Positions 1 to 8,249 of a DNA stretch of 16,035 bases are shown here, in pieces; position 1 is the stretch's first letter; each line of letters starts with the position of its first letter. This stretch comes from Bacillota bacterium (GTDB lineage Bacteria; Bacillota; Clostridia; Lachnospirales; Lachnospiraceae). The notes beneath the pieces are model-generated. The model made no database searches. It was not told where the DNA came from and saw nothing but the letters and a program-made list of their open reading frames with translations. The stretch is taken from contig JAEWEO010000273.1 of the NCBI GenBank assembly GCA_023389295.1, positions 1 through 16,035 of the forward strand, given 5' to 3'. Made by a program: the position numbers and the translations under genes.

Positions 1-71
1 GCCGTGTGCGGGAAAGTCGCACGCACGGTTCTGAATAGGAGTTTACACCGTGAGGTGTGAATTTACTAAAC
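1..71 (+). mobile_element. Group II intron, 3' end (domains V and VI)
   Basis: The window opens inside domain V of a group II intron. Bases 1-31 fold into the classic hairpin: GCCGTG pairs with CACGGT, a 2-nt bulge (CG) follows on the 3' side, then TGCG pairs with CGCA under a GAAA tetraloop. The first bases appear to be the last two of the catalytic AGC triad. Domain VI follows at about 36-68: ACACC (45-49) pairs with GGTGT (54-58) around a GTGA loop, and the lower stem leaves A65 unpaired. A65 lies seven nucleotides from C71, the spacing expected for a branch-point adenosine, and the intron would end in the usual AY (A70-C71). The reverse transcriptase/maturase, if there is one, would lie upstream of the window. 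The fold is read from the sequence; the exact 3' splice site is inferred. Confidence 0.85.
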
Positions 72-74
72 TAG

Positions 75-114
75 AAAAAGGCTGTTGTATAGTTCCTATA
101 TAGCGGCCTTTTTT
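75..114 (+). terminator. Strong Rho-independent terminator in the intron's 3' exon
   Basis: A stem of about 17 bp is formed by AAAAAGGCTGTTGTATAG and CTATATAGCGGCCTTTTT, with several G-T wobbles and a very short loop (TTC). It ends in a run of six T. It would stop transcription entering from the left, that is from the intron and the gene it interrupts or follows, so the GH3 gene downstream probably needs its own promoter. Confidence 0.85.
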
Positions 115-188
115 AACATAAAGTGAAAAGCAATGACGTTCCCAGATGGATGCTCCTAGCGACTTCGTTTTAAAATAAGGAGAGGAAA

Positions 189-2453
189 ATGGGTGGGAAA
201 GTGGGTTGCCACTATGATCTTAGAACGAGGTGTAAATTTATGAAAACTATGATCCACAGCGAAATAGAAGACAAGATAACAAAACTTTTAGAAGAGATGA
301 CCCTAGAAGAAAAGATTGGTCAATTAAGACAATTAGGTCCATCTTTAGTTGGAGCCTTTGAGGTATCCTTTGAAGAATTATTAAATATGATGTTTGACGG
401 AAGAATTAGTCAGGAAGAATTCAAACGTATTATGTCAACAGCTGAAGAGGATTTACATGAGGATGAAATTCGTGCAGGAAAATTAGGTTCTTTGAATGGT
501 ATCTATGGGGCCCAAAAGATCAATCGACTCCAAAAAATCGCAGTTGAAGAATCAAGACTTGGAATACCCTTACTTTTTGGAGCAGATGTCATCCATGGAC
601 TTCGTAGTGTATACCCAATTCCATTAGCACTTAGCTGTAGCTTTGATAGGGATCTATGGGAAAAAACAGCAGCTATGGCAGCAGAGGAAGCCTCTGCCAA
701 CGGACTTCATTGGACCTTTGCTCCTATGATCGATATTGCAAGAGATGCTCGTTGGGGACGTATTTCAGAAGGAGCAGGGGAAGATCCATATCTAGTAAGT
801 GAATTTGCCAAAGCAAGTGTTAAGGGATTTCAGGGAGATTCCATGGATAAGGATACCAGCATAATGGCATGTGCAAAGCATTTTGTAGCATATGGAGCAG
901 CAGAAGCTGGAAGGGATTATAATACGGCTGAAATTTCCAAGTCTACCTTACATGATGTTTATCTTCCACCCTTTAAAGCGGCAGTAGAGGCAGGGGTAGC
1001 AACGCTAATGCCATCATTTCAAGATGTGGATGGAGTACCTTGCACCGTTAATTCCTATTTATTGCAGGAGGTATTAAGAGATACTTATGGATTTGAAGGC
1101 TTCTTAGTAAGTGATGCAAATGCGATTGCAGAATGTGTTGCTCATGGGGTTGCAACTGATAAAAAAGAAGCTGCTGCCAAAGCAATTAGTGCAGGTATCG
1201 ATATGGATATGAGCTCTAATAGCTACTTTGAAAATCTGAAGGAGTTACTAGAAGAAGGAACCATATCCATGGAAATTCTAGATCAGTCAGTAAGACGAGT
1301 ACTTCGTTTGAAATATGCCAAAGGCCTTTTTGATCAGCCTTATAGAACGAATGAGGAGAAAGAGGCCAAGACGATTCTAAAAGAAGAGTATCGAAGGCTA
1401 TGTAAGGAAGCAGCAGAGGATTCCATAGTATTACTAAAAAATGATGGGATACTGCCGTTACGTAAGGAGCAAAAGATTGCCCTGGTGGGGCAGCTTGCTG
1501 CGGATAAAGATCAGATGTTAGGAGCATGGGCGATCACAGGAGACGGTGAGGACTGTGTATCTATCGCAGAGGCAATGACAAAGACTACGGATGTAAGCTA
1601 TGAGATGTGCTGTCCAATGGAAGGAGACTTTGATGAAGAAGCAACACAAAAATTCGTGGCGGAGGCTGATGTGATTGTTGCGGTGTTAGGTGAAACCAAG
1701 GAAATGTCTGGAGAAGCTGCATCCCGTGGTGATCTTATCCTTCCCGGTAAGCAAGAAGAGTTTCTTAAGACGCTAATTGCTACTGGCAAACAGGTAGTTG
1801 TAGTTTTGATAGGGGGAAGACCTCTAGCGATATCTTGGGTAGCGGAGCATGCAAGTGCTATTATAAATGCCTGGCATCTTGGAATTGAAACCGGAAATGC
1901 AGTAAAAGACGTACTATATGGTAATGTTAACCCTAGCGGCAAATTAACCGTATCCGTTCCCTATAGTGTGGGACAATGTCCAATTTACTATAATCATTTT
2001 AACACAGGTAGACCTGCGGGAGCCGGTAAATTCACTTCGAAGTATTTGGATATTCCGACAGAACCTTTGTATCCCTTTGGCTACGGATTAAGCTATACAA
2101 CCTATCACTATGAGGAACTTAAAGTTCGTAGTGACGACAAAAACATTTACGCCTCAGTACAGATTGCGAATACCGGTAAGCTAGAAGGACGTGAAATTGT
2201 ACAGTTCTATATACAGGATGTCATAGCAAGTAAAGTACGTCCGGTAAAAGAATTGAAGGGCTTTGAAAAAGTGTGTTTAGAACCGGGAGAGAAGAAGAAA
2301 GTCCTGTTTACCCTTCCGATAGCACAAATGGGTTTTCATAATCAGTCACAAGAATATATTGTGGAACCCGGTAAATTCCGTGTTATGGTTGGGACAAGTT
2401 CAAAGCAGTACCTAGAGACTGAGATTATAATAGATCAGACCGGGTGTCTATAG
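189..2453 (+). CDS. GH3 beta-glycosidase (beta-glucosidase/beta-xylosidase type), cytoplasmic
   Basis: Retaining glycoside hydrolase family 3 enzyme that removes terminal beta-linked sugars from oligosaccharides. The N-terminal TIM barrel begins at the MTLEEKIGQ motif and carries the K230-H231 substrate-binding pair and the predicted nucleophile D309 in the sequence VSDAN. The alpha/beta sandwich domain supplies the predicted acid/base E509 in MSGEAASRGD. A C-terminal fibronectin III-like domain (about residues 640-750) completes the usual 3-domain layout, and 754 aa is normal for it. There is no signal peptide. Two starts are possible. ATG 189 has AAGGAG six bases upstream. ATG 240 has GAGGTG seven bases upstream and gives an N-terminus more like the family, whereas the 17 extra residues from 189 look unlike GH3. 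The last codons lie in a tandem repeat shared with the downstream spacer. Glucosidase versus xylosidase or arabinosidase activity cannot be decided from sequence. Confidence 0.93.
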   Translation: MGGKVGCHYDLRTRCKFMKTMIHSEIEDKITKLLEEMTLEEKIGQLRQLGPSLVGAFEVSFEELLNMMFDGRISQEEFKRIMSTAEEDLHEDEIRAGKLGSLNGIYGAQKINRLQKIAVEESRLGIPLLFGADVIHGLRSVYPIPLALSCSFDRDLWEKTAAMAAEEASANGLHWTFAPMIDIARDARWGRISEGAGEDPYLVSEFAKASVKGFQGDSMDKDTSIMACAKHFVAYGAAEAGRDYNTAEISKSTLHDVYLPPFKAAVEAGVATLMPSFQDVDGVPCTVNSYLLQEVLRDTYGFEGFLVSDANAIAECVAHGVATDKKEAAAKAISAGIDMDMSSNSYFENLKELLEEGTISMEILDQSVRRVLRLKYAKGLFDQPYRTNEEKEAKTILKEEYRRLCKEAAEDSIVLLKNDGILPLRKEQKIALVGQLAADKDQMLGAWAITGDGEDCVSIAEAMTKTTDVSYEMCCPMEGDFDEEATQKFVAEADVIVAVLGETKEMSGEAASRGDLILPGKQEEFLKTLIATGKQVVVVLIGGRPLAISWVAEHASAIINAWHLGIETGNAVKDVLYGNVNPSGKLTVSVPYSVGQCPIYYNHFNTGRPAGAGKFTSKYLDIPTEPLYPFGYGLSYTTYHYEELKVRSDDKNIYASVQIANTGKLEGREIVQFYIQDVIASKVRPVKELKGFEKVCLEPGEKKKVLFTLPIAQMGFHNQSQEYIVEPGKFRVMVGTSSKQYLETEIIIDQTGCL

Positions 2454-2702
2454 ATTGTGATTCTAGTAGATTAGAAGAGTATACATGAGAACTGAGATTT
2501 GATAGATTGGACGGGGTATCTAGAGATGATGATTCTAGTAGATTAGAAGAGTATACATAAGAACTGAGATTTAGTAGATTGGACGGGGTACCTAGGGCCT
2601 GATATTTAATAGATTAGATAGCATGTATATTAAGATTTAATGATTGGATGGAATGCATAGATATTTAGGTTTAATAGATATGATGAGGAATGGAGAATGG
2701 AT
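2423..2702. repeat. Degenerate tandem repeat, about 35-bp period, across the GH3 stop and GH43 start
   Basis: Eight successive units begin near 2423, 2459, 2496, 2531, 2568, 2601, 2634 and 2669, a mean spacing of about 35 bp. Each opens with a version of GATTTAATAGATTnGA, and most continue with a GnGTATnnAnAGA-like tail. Units pair into a 72-bp higher-order repeat: 2458-2521 and 2530-2593 align without gaps and differ at only a few positions. The first unit covers the last ten or so codons of the GH3 gene and the last covers the GH43 ribosome binding site. The units are full of TAG and TGA in all frames, so the spacer itself is not coding. It fills the whole 243-bp gap between the two genes; I see no terminator or clear promoter in it. 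Confidence 0.85.
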
Positions 2703-4148
2703 ATGAGAAAACAAGCGTATAATCCCTATTTACCACCCTATGAGTATATACCGGATGGTGAGCCAAGAGTTTTTGGGGATAGAGTGTATGTATATGGGTC
2801 CCATGATGAAGTGGAGGGACGTGACTTTTGCACAGGAGATTACGTGGTATGGTCTGCTCCTGTAGATGATCTGGCAAATTGGACTTATCATGGCATTAGT
2901 TATAAAAAAATTCAGGATTCCATGAGTGAAAATGGTACGAGACCTCTTTTTGCTCCGGATGTGGTTCAAGGGCCGGATGGTAAGTTTTATCTTTATTACT
3001 GTCTCTGCTTTGTAAATAAGGTAAGTGTGGCTGTTAGTGACAAACCGGAGGGCCCCTTTGAGTTTTACGGGTATGTAAAATATCCAAAGGAGATTTTAGG
3101 GGGCAAAGACCTAGAAGAACACAATCCATTTGACCCCGGAGTATTAGTAGATGAGGATAACCGAATCTATCTGTATTATGGTTTTGCGATCAATATGGTA
3201 ATTAACGGTAAGAAAGTAGTGGGATGTCCGGGAAGTATGGCAGCAGAATTAGAAGCAGATATGCTGACTTTAAAAGCCAGACCGCTAATGGTTGTACCGA
3301 ATGGTGAGAATGGAATAGGAACTTCCTTTGAAGGTCATGGATTTTTTGAAGCCTCCTCAATTCGTAAAAAGGATGGAATTTATTACTTTATCTATTCGAG
3401 TGAATTAAGCCATGAACTATGCTATGCGACTGCTCCTTCACCACTTGGTCCCTATACCTATGGTGGAACCATCGTATCAAATGGAGATATGGGGCTTGAG
3501 GGAGTGGATCAACCGGTAGCAGCGATGGGTAATACCCATGGAAGTATTGTAGAGATTCTTGGCAAATGGTATGTATTTTATCATAGACATACCCATGCAA
3601 GTAGTTTCTGCCGCCAGGGCTGTGCAGAAGAAATACAATTTGAAGTGGATGGTTCCATAAAACAGGTAGAAATAACTTCCTGCGGACTTAACGGCGAACC
3701 GTTAAAGGCAAAAGGAACCTATCCTTTTTATATTGCATGCCATCTTACAGCACCTAATATGCCGGAGAGCGTTAAAGTAGGTGAAACCCTACAGGACTGT
3801 ATGCCTTACATAAAAGAAGAGACATGTCAGGAAGAGATAGAAAAGAGCAGGCATTATATCTCAAATATTACAAAGGGTACCATAATCGGATTTAAGTACT
3901 TTACCTTTGATAAAAACGATAGCATCCAGATAAAACTTCGCGGACATGCTACCGGGACCATAAAAGTTCTGTGTGGACTTCAGGAAAATGACGTAATTGG
4001 TGAACTCAAAGTGACTATTCAATCAAGTGAGTGGGAGTTAGTAACCGCCAAGCTAAGCCAAATCAAGGGAAAATATCCGCTATACTTTGAACTTCAGACA
4101 GAAGGAATACTGGAAGTAGAGGAATTTACTTTTGCTTGTGACAAGTAA
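2697..4148 (+). CDS. GH43 glycosidase (arabinofuranosidase/beta-xylosidase type) with CBM6-like C-terminus
   Basis: Inverting glycoside hydrolase family 43 enzyme, a five-bladed beta-propeller acting on arabinose or xylose residues of hemicellulose oligosaccharides. The expected catalytic triad is visible: base D20 in YIPDGEP, pKa-tuning D146 in PFDPGVLVDED, and acid E218 in GFFEASS. A conserved His in GNTHGS near residue 280 fits the metal/active-centre histidine of the family. Residues about 380-483 (GFKYFTF, LRGHATGTIKV) resemble a CBM6-type beta-sandwich. There is no signal peptide, so it probably acts in the cytoplasm. ATG 2697 has GAGG eight bases upstream, but GGAG at 2692-2695 is ideally placed for ATG 2703 (MRKQAYNPY), which is at least as likely. 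The exact substrate is unknown; neighbouring GH3 and GH2 genes suggest stepwise trimming of a branched oligosaccharide. Confidence 0.93.
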   Translation: MDMRKQAYNPYLPPYEYIPDGEPRVFGDRVYVYGSHDEVEGRDFCTGDYVVWSAPVDDLANWTYHGISYKKIQDSMSENGTRPLFAPDVVQGPDGKFYLYYCLCFVNKVSVAVSDKPEGPFEFYGYVKYPKEILGGKDLEEHNPFDPGVLVDEDNRIYLYYGFAINMVINGKKVVGCPGSMAAELEADMLTLKARPLMVVPNGENGIGTSFEGHGFFEASSIRKKDGIYYFIYSSELSHELCYATAPSPLGPYTYGGTIVSNGDMGLEGVDQPVAAMGNTHGSIVEILGKWYVFYHRHTHASSFCRQGCAEEIQFEVDGSIKQVEITSCGLNGEPLKAKGTYPFYIACHLTAPNMPESVKVGETLQDCMPYIKEETCQEEIEKSRHYISNITKGTIIGFKYFTFDKNDSIQIKLRGHATGTIKVLCGLQENDVIGELKVTIQSSEWELVTAKLSQIKGKYPLYFELQTEGILEVEEFTFACDK

Positions 4149-4167
4149 ATCAAATTGCTAATTCATC

Positions 4168-4197
4168 TTGTTAACATTAATGGTAGAATTTTATAAG
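4168..4197 (+). promoter_or_regulatory. Possible weak promoter upstream of the GH2 gene
   Basis: TTGTTA (4168-4173) and TATAAG (4192-4197) are separated by 18 bp in the 85-bp gap between GH43 and GH2. Both hexamers match the sigma-A consensus only partly, and AT-rich spacers give such matches by chance. It could provide extra transcription of the GH2 gene; read-through from GH43 is equally possible because no terminator is visible in the gap. Confidence 0.25.
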
Positions 4198-4233
4198 AAG
4201 ATAAATTAAATATGCTATAAGAAAGGAAATACC

Positions 4234-6666
4234 ATGTTAGAAAATAAATTTAATGATTCTTGGAAGTTTTGGGTTGATAAGGACTCTTTTGCTCTTATCT
4301 GGAACATTCCGGAAAATGCAAGAGAAATAACCTTACCACATGATGCGATGATAGAAACATCAGCATATGCTGAGAGTCCCAATAAAGGTAGTACGGGTTT
4401 TCGTGATGGTGGAGTCTATCATTATGTGAAAATCATGTATGCGCCGGAAGAATATCGTAACAAAACGGTTATGTTAAAGTTTGAAGGCATTTATATGAAT
4501 GCATTTATTTATATTAATGGCCAATTAGCAGAGAAATCACCCTTTGGATATTCCAACGTTTATGTACCGATGAATTCATTTCTAAGATACGGAGAAGATA
4601 ATGAGATTAGAGTTATAGTTCGAAATGGAGCTATGACCAATAGTCGTTGGTATGCGGGCGGGGGTATCTATAGGGATGTCTATCTAATGGTTTCCGACCT
4701 AAGCTATATCGTTGAAGATGGTGTTAGGATCACTACGGAGGCTTTGGAAGAAGAATATGCAGTAGTAAATGTGTCGACAGAAATGAAAAACAGATATCCT
4801 AATACAGAAAATTTGATATTAGAAACTACAATACTTAATGAAGAAGGAACGGTAGTAGCATCGGATACTATGCCAATTGCTATGCTTGATCAAGAGGTAA
4901 GAAAAGTATCCAGGAGAATGGTAATTGACAAAGTAAGGCTTTGGTCAGCAGATGATCCAAATCTCTATCAGTGTGTTAGTAAGTTATATAAGGAAGAGAG
5001 CTTGATGGATGAAAGTGTAAATACTTTTGGTGTTCGTACTCTAGGGCTTGATGCAAAGAAGGGCTTTCGGGTAAATGGAGAGGTTGTAAAGCTACGTGGA
5101 GCATGTATTCATCATGATAGTGGACTTCTTGGAACTGCTACCTATGAGGATGCGCAGTACCGACAGATTAGCATATTAAAGGCAGCAGGATTTAATGCAA
5201 TCAGAATGGCACATCACCCCATGGCACCGGCTATGCTACGTGCTTGTGATGAAATTGGAATGTATGTCATGGATGAAACCTTTGATATGTGGAACCGCTG
5301 TAAATCAGATTATGACTATGGTCTTTATTTTCAGGAGTGGTGGGAGAAGGATGTAACCTCCATGGTTAATAAAGATTATAACCATCCTTCCGTCATATTA
5401 TATTCGGTTGGTAATGAGATTCCCGAGATAGCAACCAATCACGGTGCACAGCTTTGTCATCAGATCAGCGAAAAGATAAAGACTTTAGATAGCACAAGAT
5501 ATACCCTAGCTTCCATCAATGGTGTATTTGCAGCAGGTGAAGTGGTAGATAAGATAGTAAAAGATGTCGTTTCTGATCTAAGTAAAAAGGGTGAAATTGA
5601 TGGAAATGTTAATGATTTTATGACCTTAATGGATGGGCATATGGATGAAATTGTGGTACATCCGGAGATTACGAAACGACTGGAGTTAGCCTGTGCAACG
5701 ACAGATATTGCAGGTTACAACTATATGACAGCTAGATATGAAATGGACGGTGAAAAATATCCAAACAGAGTTATTGTGGGAAGTGAAACTTACCCGCCGG
5801 AGATAGCAAGAAACTGGGCTATTGCAGAGAAATGCCCTCATGTCATCGGTGATTTTACTTGGACCGGATGGGATTATATTGGTGAAGTAGGTGTAGGAAT
5901 ACCTGCATATACCTGGGGTGAAGGAGGATTTGGAGCAGGATTTCCTTGTCAGTTGGCATATACCGGTGATATAGACATAACAGGATATCGAAGACCGGCA
6001 TCTTACTACCGAGAAATTGTCTTTGGTTTAAGAAGGGATCCATACATCACCGTTCAAAACCCATATAAATATGGAGAGCATCTCATTAAGACACCTTGGA
6101 TTATTAGTGATAGTTTATCCAGCTGGACTTACGGCGGATGTGACGGTAAACCTGTAGTAGTTGAAATTTATTCCCCCGGTGATGAAGTGGAACTATTCTG
6201 CAACAAAAAATCCTTAGGAAGAAAAGCAGCAGGGAAAGTAACTGGCTTTATTACATATTTTGATATTACTTACGAAGCTGGTACCATTACAGCTGTATCT
6301 TACGAGAAAGGGAAAGAGATTGGCCGGATGGAACTTAGGACAGCCGGCAAGGAAAGAAAAATCCTAATAACCCCTGAGGAGAGAAAAAGCAAGGAATTCA
6401 TCTATGTTCCCATTGAAATCCTAGATGAGCAGGATACATTAGTTACAAACGAAACCTTAAAGCTTGGCATAGTAGTAGAGGGAGCAGCCGAATTGGCTGG
6501 TTTTGGATCGGGAGATCCAAAGCCAAATTATAACTATACAGAGGCGGTAACCGAGACTTATCATGGTCGTGCACTTGCGATCCTTAAGATGAAAGGTTCA
6601 GGTAAGGTTAAGATTAAGGTGAGTTCTAATACAGGACTAGAACAAGAAACTGAGTTGCATACGTAA
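4234..6666 (+). CDS. GH2 beta-galactosidase-like glycosidase, cytoplasmic
   Basis: Retaining glycoside hydrolase family 2 enzyme, most likely a beta-galactosidase, though beta-glucuronidase and other GH2 activities cannot be excluded. Domains in order: jelly-roll sugar-binding domain (about 1-160, with RWYAGGGIYRDVYL near its end), immunoglobulin-like domain (about 160-270), TIM barrel (about 275-575), and C-terminal beta-sandwich domains (about 600-810) of the kind found in long Firmicutes and Bacteroidetes GH2 proteins. The predicted acid/base is E395 in YSVGNEIPE and the nucleophile is E518 in VIVGSETYPPE. KLRGACIHHDSG is the usual entry to the barrel. The start is supported by AAAGGAAA about six bases upstream of ATG 4234. 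There is no signal peptide, in line with the two glycosidases before it. At 810 aa the protein looks complete. Confidence 0.93.
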   Translation: MLENKFNDSWKFWVDKDSFALIWNIPENAREITLPHDAMIETSAYAESPNKGSTGFRDGGVYHYVKIMYAPEEYRNKTVMLKFEGIYMNAFIYINGQLAEKSPFGYSNVYVPMNSFLRYGEDNEIRVIVRNGAMTNSRWYAGGGIYRDVYLMVSDLSYIVEDGVRITTEALEEEYAVVNVSTEMKNRYPNTENLILETTILNEEGTVVASDTMPIAMLDQEVRKVSRRMVIDKVRLWSADDPNLYQCVSKLYKEESLMDESVNTFGVRTLGLDAKKGFRVNGEVVKLRGACIHHDSGLLGTATYEDAQYRQISILKAAGFNAIRMAHHPMAPAMLRACDEIGMYVMDETFDMWNRCKSDYDYGLYFQEWWEKDVTSMVNKDYNHPSVILYSVGNEIPEIATNHGAQLCHQISEKIKTLDSTRYTLASINGVFAAGEVVDKIVKDVVSDLSKKGEIDGNVNDFMTLMDGHMDEIVVHPEITKRLELACATTDIAGYNYMTARYEMDGEKYPNRVIVGSETYPPEIARNWAIAEKCPHVIGDFTWTGWDYIGEVGVGIPAYTWGEGGFGAGFPCQLAYTGDIDITGYRRPASYYREIVFGLRRDPYITVQNPYKYGEHLIKTPWIISDSLSSWTYGGCDGKPVVVEIYSPGDEVELFCNKKSLGRKAAGKVTGFITYFDITYEAGTITAVSYEKGKEIGRMELRTAGKERKILITPEERKSKEFIYVPIEILDEQDTLVTNETLKLGIVVEGAAELAGFGSGDPKPNYNYTEAVTETYHGRALAILKMKGSGKVKIKVSSNTGLEQETELHT

Positions 6667-6803
6667 GTGACCGTACTTGTTTGAAACTTAAACAACACTT
6701 GTGATTAAGTAGGAAATGAGCTATATTTAAGTCGGGTAACAGGTGCCATTAAGAAACCGAACTCAGCTCTAATAGTTGCAAAAAGTATACTATACTATAT
6801 TTG

Positions 6804-8093
6804 CTATTCCTGTAGTGATTTACGATATTTTGAAGGTGACATTTCATGATGTTTCCGGAAGGTTCTTGTAAAATAGTTCGCATCCGAAAAACCACATTGT
6901 TCTGCAATCTGCTGCATGGACAAAGAAGTCGTGTTCAGCAGCAGAATGGAACGGTTAACCCGGGTGGAATTAATATAATCGGTTAAGGTAATTTTTACCT
7001 CTTTGTGGAATAGCGCAGAGAGGTAGTTTTTACTAACCGTATATTTTTCTGCTAAAAATTCTAAAGACAATGGTTCCTGATAGTGAAAGTCTATATAGTT
7101 GAGACAGTTGCGGATCAGTTGAGAATACTGGGCTCTGGAATAGGATTTTACCAGCAGGCAATATTTGCGAATCATTGTAGCGACCAGACTGTTTAACTGC
7201 ATGACAGAAGAGCAGGCTTCAATTTCCCGCGTAAGCTTCTGATTCAGGTGATCAATGTAGAGTGGATGAACATAGGCGGCCTCCACTGCTTTTCTTAAAA
7301 AAGTATTAACTGCAATTACCATGTCTTTTCCATTTCTTAATATATCCGGGTTTCTCGGCTCCAACGTAAATCCCATGAACATATTGTAATAATAAAGTGC
7401 ATCCTGAATATTGCCAGCGGTTACGGAGCGAATAAGACCAGCTTCTACTTTGTAACGTGCCTCAATGGCGGAAAAAGCAACGACCGACTTGGGAAGGAGG
7501 GAATCATCCAAAGAAGAAGCTTTATGTTTGGTCAGATGGTCTCCCTCTATAGAATGAAAGGAGACTGGAAAACCAGTATAACGTGATACGATTCGGTTCA
7601 ACATATAGTGCCAGGAATTCATATCGGAAATAACCGTTACCCGATAAAAGTAAGATTTGATATCCTGGGCGAATGCAGAAGGAATATTTTTCTCTTGGAT
7701 TAACTGATAAACTTCCGTATCGGTAAATTGCTGATAGAGGAAAGGACCTAATATTATGTAAGTAGGTTCTTTTAAGGTTGAATCTGGAGATTGAAAAATC
7801 ATATAGTGAAACCCAAAATTATCGGTATAATCAACGGCGTACTCGTTGCTTACGCTGGCCGTCATTTGTAAAAAGGTTTCTTTATAATCAAATGAATCAA
7901 AAAGCTGTTCCCGAAAGTGAAAATCTAGATCTGCCAAATTATCAGAATGGATCGACAGGTGAAATATTGGAACTCGATATGAAATTAATATATCTTCGAG
8001 TACAGCTGAGGTGATTTTCTGTTCCTCTGTAGCATGATGGGATAGATAATGTAGCAGTCGTATCTCTTCTTCTTTGTTCTTGTTTGCAGACAT
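6804..8093 (-). CDS. AraC-family transcriptional regulator
   Basis: A 429-aa DNA-binding regulator. The C-terminal 105 residues (about 325-429) hold two helix-turn-helix motifs of the AraC type: LSLEFLAEKYTVSKNYLSAL, and the signature segment IAEQCGFSDANYFTRTF followed by SPSKYR. The N-terminal 320 residues have no receiver domain, no cupin motif that I can recognise and no membrane segments. They presumably bind a ligand or a partner, but I do not recognise the fold. The gene is divergent from the sugar ABC transporter, the standard position for its local activator, and converges on the GH2 gene. AAGGAG lies about 11 bases upstream of the start codon (8091-8093), slightly far but acceptable. 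A good promoter and a palindrome lie upstream. The control target (transporter alone, or also the glycosidases) is inferred. Confidence 0.92.
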   Translation of the reverse strand: MSANKNKEEEIRLLHYLSHHATEEQKITSAVLEDILISYRVPIFHLSIHSDNLADLDFHFREQLFDSFDYKETFLQMTASVSNEYAVDYTDNFGFHYMIFQSPDSTLKEPTYIILGPFLYQQFTDTEVYQLIQEKNIPSAFAQDIKSYFYRVTVISDMNSWHYMLNRIVSRYTGFPVSFHSIEGDHLTKHKASSLDDSLLPKSVVAFSAIEARYKVEAGLIRSVTAGNIQDALYYYNMFMGFTLEPRNPDILRNGKDMVIAVNTFLRKAVEAAYVHPLYIDHLNQKLTREIEACSSVMQLNSLVATMIRKYCLLVKSYSRAQYSQLIRNCLNYIDFHYQEPLSLEFLAEKYTVSKNYLSALFHKEVKITLTDYINSTRVNRSILLLNTTSLSMQQIAEQCGFSDANYFTRTFRKHHEMSPSKYRKSLQE

Positions 8094-8118
8094 ATATGCC
8101 AGTACTCCTTACTGATCG

Positions 8119-8129
8119 TTGTATTACAA
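8119..8129. promoter_or_regulatory. Palindrome TTGTATTACAA at the regulator's transcription start
   Basis: A perfect inverted repeat, TTGTA-T-TACAA, lies just downstream of the regulator's -10 box, where its transcript would start. A protein bound here would block the regulator's own promoter, so autoregulation is possible. A palindrome this short and AT-rich can occur by chance. Confidence 0.3.
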
Positions 8130-8131
8130 AT

Positions 8132-8160
8132 AGAATATCACACATCTATCTTAAAATCAA
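8132..8160 (-). promoter_or_regulatory. Promoter of the AraC-family regulator
   Basis: On the minus strand, TTGATT (-35, plus-strand 8155-8160) and TATTCT (-10, plus-strand 8132-8137) are separated by exactly 17 bp. Both are close to the sigma-A consensus. This places the transcript start near 8125, about 32 bases before the start codon. Confidence 0.6.
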
Positions 8161-8226
8161 ACAATAGAGTAATATTGTGCTAAAATAGGATAATATATGC
8201 ATGGTAAAAGGGTAGGAAAGAAGTTA

Positions 8227-8249
8227 AACTGTCAGTATACAAAGCAGTT
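8227..8249. promoter_or_regulatory. Inverted-repeat cluster in the transporter leader, candidate operator
   Basis: AACTG (8227-8231) and CAGTT (8245-8249) form an inverted repeat spaced by 13 bp, and ACTGTCAGT (8228-8236) is itself a palindrome. It lies between the regulator and the ATPase gene, 34 bases before the latter. I find no convincing -35/-10 pair reading right in this 189-bp gap, which would suit an activator-dependent promoter. Assignment as an operator is a guess from position. Confidence 0.25.

Noticed and set aside
115..188. Promoter for the first GH3 in the spacer after the terminator
   Set aside because: TAAAAT at 171-176 resembles a -10 box, but no -35 is found at the right distance.
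2423..2702. The repeat array as a CRISPR
   Set aside because: Units adjoin without spacers, decay from one to the next, and cover coding sequence; there are no cas genes in the window.
2671..2877. Minus-strand ORF across the repeat end and GH43 start
   Set aside because: It overlaps the GH43 N-terminus with its conserved catalytic Asp motif and shows no protein family features.
6667..6803. Inverted repeat GAGCT...AGCTC between the convergent GH2 and regulator genes as a bidirectional terminator
   Set aside because: The stem is interrupted, the loop is long and no T-run follows on either strand; I see no convincing element in this 137-bp gap.
8171..8212. A 21-bp direct repeat (AATAT...) as tandem AraC half-sites
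   Set aside because: Only about 9 of 21 positions agree, mostly A and T, which is little better than chance in this AT-rich spacer.
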